In this document: one piece after another, positions 6,669 through 8,762 of the stretch
Layout of the letters: each line of letters starts with the position of its first letter
Numbering within the stretch: position 1 is the stretch's first letter
Assembly: GCA_946480635.1 (NCBI GenBank)
Contig: CAMLKV010000077.1
Location: 1 to 8,762 of the forward strand
Source: an uncultured Flavobacterium sp.
GTDB lineage: Bacteria > Bacteroidota > Bacteroidia > Flavobacteriales > Flavobacteriaceae
DNA length: 8,762 nt
Direction: 5' to 3'
Program-made: the position numbers and the translations under genes
Notes under the pieces: generated by a model
Told to the model about the DNA's origin: nothing
Seen by the model: the letters and a program-made list of their open reading frames with translations, nothing else
The model's database searches: none

Positions 6669-8762
6669 CTATCTCATAGTATCATACAAACTCATCACTT
6701 TAATATCTTTTATAGGTTTTGATATTTTTAAGATTTTTGTTTCATTGGGTAATAAATCGAAATAGTTGTCGCTAAAAAAAGTTTCGCTTTCAGAAGATAA
6801 AAACACATTTTTAACCAACTTATTTGTCGAAATTTCTATACTTTGTTCATCGATTTTTTTAATCTGGATTGAAGGTTTTTCAAGTAATAAATTTTTCTGT
6901 TTTACAAAAAAATAATTAGTTGTTGTTGAATTCATTTTCAAACTTAAAACTGCTTTATTTAAATTAAATTTTTCAAATTCCTTCTTATCAATCTGAAAAC
7001 AGACATTGTTTGTATTAGCTTCTATTTGAATTTCAGAAACTTTATCCCACAATACTTTTCCATCAAAATCGATAAGCTGTAATTCTAATTTCTCTTTTCC
7101 CAAATTAAATTCATCATTTGCAACATAAATTTTATATTGATTATCTTCTTCGTTAACAGAAATCAAAACGTTTTCAAAACTACGTTTCGCTTGATAGTGA
7201 AATGCTTTCCAATTTCCAAAATAATCTACCGAACTCCACGAAGTTACTGGCCAACAATCATTTAATTGCCAAAACAAGGTTCCCATGCAATACGGTTTGG
7301 CTCTTCGGTGTGCTTCAATGGCAGTTTTCATGCCTTCCGCTTGTAAGAGTTGCGAAACGTAAATATAATCTTCAAACTTTGTCGGAACTATATAATCGCG
7401 TTCCATGTACGTTTGAATGGTTCGATAACCTGTGTTGTGTTTTTGATGTGATTTAACCGATTCTGAACTCAGATTTAATTCAGATTCAGAAGTAATTTTT
7501 TTAAACGTTTTTATATTTGGCATACCTTGAAAGCCGTATTCGGACATAAATCGTCCGACTTTCTTTTTATAAATTTCGAAAGATTCCATGCCCCACCAAA
7601 CGCCCCAATAATGCGAATCACCTTGTAACAAACTTTCTTTTCGTCCCCAACCAATGGACGGTGACGATGGCCAATAGATGTTTTTTTCTTTTGATAATAA
7701 ACCATCTAAACTTTTTGGAATGATTTCATGAAATAATTTTTCATAACCTTTCCAAATTGCAGTTGAATCTGCTTTGGAATACTTATATTGTTTTTGCCAT
7801 CCCCAATTGTGCCAACCTTCATCATTTTCATTATTTCCACACCAAAGCGCAATACTTGGATGATTTTGTAGTCGATTGACGTTATCAATGACTTCTTGTT
7901 TTACATTTTCCAAAAACTTTTTATCGCTTGGATACATCGCGCAAGCAAACATAAAATCTTGCCAAACTAAAATTCCGTTTTTATCACAAGCATCATAAAA
8001 AGCATCGTCTGCATACACGCCGCCACCCCAAACACGAATCATATTCATATTGGCATCAACTGCATTTTTCAATATTGCATTATAAGTAGAATCTGAAACT
8101 CGTGGTAAAAAACTATCAGGTGGAATGTAATTCGCACCTTTCATAAAAAAGGGTTTTCCGTTTAATTTGAAATAAAAACTTTTACCAATCCCATCTTTTT
8201 CTTGAACTAATTCGATGGTTCTCAAACCGATATTTAGTTTTTTATCGTCAATAATTTTATTTTTTTTCGAAATATTTATTATGAACGGATATAGTTTTGC
8301 TTCACCTAAACCATTGCACCACCAACGTTTTGGATTTTGGATTTCGTAAGAAGCTTCTAATTTATTTTGGCCTTTCTTTAAGTTATAATTTTTAGATAGA
8401 TTATTAATTCTCAAATTATAAATTCTTGATTTTTTGCAATTTACATTAATAATAAAATTCAATTTGGCTAATTCATCTGTTAAGCTAACTTGCTCATAAC
8501 GAATATTTTCAATTTGAACATCATTCCAAAAATGAAGTTTAATTGGTTTGTAAATACCACAAGTTACAAATCTTGGACCCCAATCCCAACCATAATGATA
8601 TTGGGCTTTTCGTGTAAAAACTTTTTCATCACCTGGTAACGTATAAGATAATTTTTTGGCTTCTTCTTGGCCGATTTTTGATGCGGATTTGAAGATTATT
8701 TTTAGATGATTTTCTCCGATTTTCAATTCGTACTTAACTGATTTATTCCAAGTTCGGAACAT
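6669..8762 (-). CDS. Beta-mannosidase, glycoside hydrolase family 2 (N-terminus outside window)
   Basis: Removes terminal beta-linked mannose from manno-oligosaccharides or glycans by a retaining mechanism. The visible 697 residues run off the right edge; the Met at the edge is the internal MFRTW segment of the sugar-binding domain, not a start. Family members are about 820-850 residues, so roughly 120-150 are missing, including any signal peptide. In fragment numbering: the end of the N-terminal jelly-roll domain with YHYGWDWGPR (55-64), an Ig-like domain (about 75-185), then the TIM barrel from FYFKLNGKPFFMKGANYIPPD. WGGGVY (245-250) lies in the barrel. The acid/base is E312 in GNNENDEG, and the nucleophile is E408 in SEYGFQGMP. 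FWQLNDCWP (497-505) is typical of the beta-mannosidase branch. The last 170 residues form beta-sandwich domains. Both catalytic glutamates are present and the frame is unbroken. No polysaccharide-utilisation partner is visible in the window. Confidence 0.95.
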   Translation of the reverse strand: MFRTWNKSVKYELKIGENHLKIIFKSASKIGQEEAKKLSYTLPGDEKVFTRKAQYHYGWDWGPRFVTCGIYKPIKLHFWNDVQIENIRYEQVSLTDELAKLNFIINVNCKKSRIYNLRINNLSKNYNLKKGQNKLEASYEIQNPKRWWCNGLGEAKLYPFIINISKKNKIIDDKKLNIGLRTIELVQEKDGIGKSFYFKLNGKPFFMKGANYIPPDSFLPRVSDSTYNAILKNAVDANMNMIRVWGGGVYADDAFYDACDKNGILVWQDFMFACAMYPSDKKFLENVKQEVIDNVNRLQNHPSIALWCGNNENDEGWHNWGWQKQYKYSKADSTAIWKGYEKLFHEIIPKSLDGLLSKEKNIYWPSSPSIGWGRKESLLQGDSHYWGVWWGMESFEIYKKKVGRFMSEYGFQGMPNIKTFKKITSESELNLSSESVKSHQKHNTGYRTIQTYMERDYIVPTKFEDYIYVSQLLQAEGMKTAIEAHRRAKPYCMGTLFWQLNDCWPVTSWSSVDYFGNWKAFHYQAKRSFENVLISVNEEDNQYKIYVANDEFNLGKEKLELQLIDFDGKVLWDKVSEIQIEANTNNVCFQIDKKEFEKFNLNKAVLSLKMNSTTTNYFFVKQKNLLLEKPSIQIKKIDEQSIEISTNKLVKNVFLSSESETFFSDNYFDLLPNETKILKISKPIKDIKVMSLYDTMR

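Noticed and set aside
7202..7888. Short open frames at 7202-7456 (plus), 7511-7705 and 7706-7888 (minus) within the beta-mannosidase; possible frameshift
   Set aside because: The beta-mannosidase frame is continuous with all catalytic motifs, so these are shadow frames and there is no break.

Overview
The window looks like a chromosomal segment of a flavobacterium (phylum Bacteroidota, probably Flavobacterium or a close relative). The DNA is AT-rich and genes start without clear Shine-Dalgarno sites. Upstream regions carry elements resembling the Bacteroidota promoter (TTTG, about 20 bp, TAnnTTTG). Secreted proteins start with short MK-type signal peptides ending in A-Q, and one gene belongs to the GLPGLI family, which is typical of this phylum. 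I see no mobile element, phage gene, tRNA, rRNA or CRISPR array.

Layout from left to right: (1) the 3' part of metK (S-adenosylmethionine synthetase), closed by a hairpin terminator; (2) a single gene for a secreted outer-membrane beta-barrel protein with its own promoter-like element; (3) a strong GC-rich hairpin that serves as a shared terminator for two convergent units; (4) on the minus strand, a two-gene unit reading from about 5103 down to 1524, encoding a Met/Gly-rich GLPGLI-family secreted protein and then a TonB-receptor-like outer-membrane protein; (5) a 118-bp divergent promoter region with a nested inverted repeat; (6) on the plus strand, a two-gene unit with a one-base stop/start overlap, encoding an unrecognised exported protein and a deoxynucleoside kinase; (7) a second shared hairpin terminator; (8) on the minus strand, a GH2 beta-mannosidase whose N-terminus lies beyond the right edge.

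The most interesting part is the GLPGLI/receptor unit. The receptor appears to lack about 20 residues from the middle of its N-terminal carboxypeptidase-regulatory-like domain, with the reading frame kept. A terminator-like hairpin with a U-run also sits between the two genes, ending only about six bases before the receptor's start codon, which suggests attenuation or control of receptor translation. A dyad upstream of the unit overlaps its predicted promoter. Together these suggest a regulated envelope system, with possible metal or peptide handling. The substrate cannot be read from the sequence. The remaining genes look like ordinary housekeeping or accessory flavobacterial genes. No intergenic gap exceeds 120 bases.
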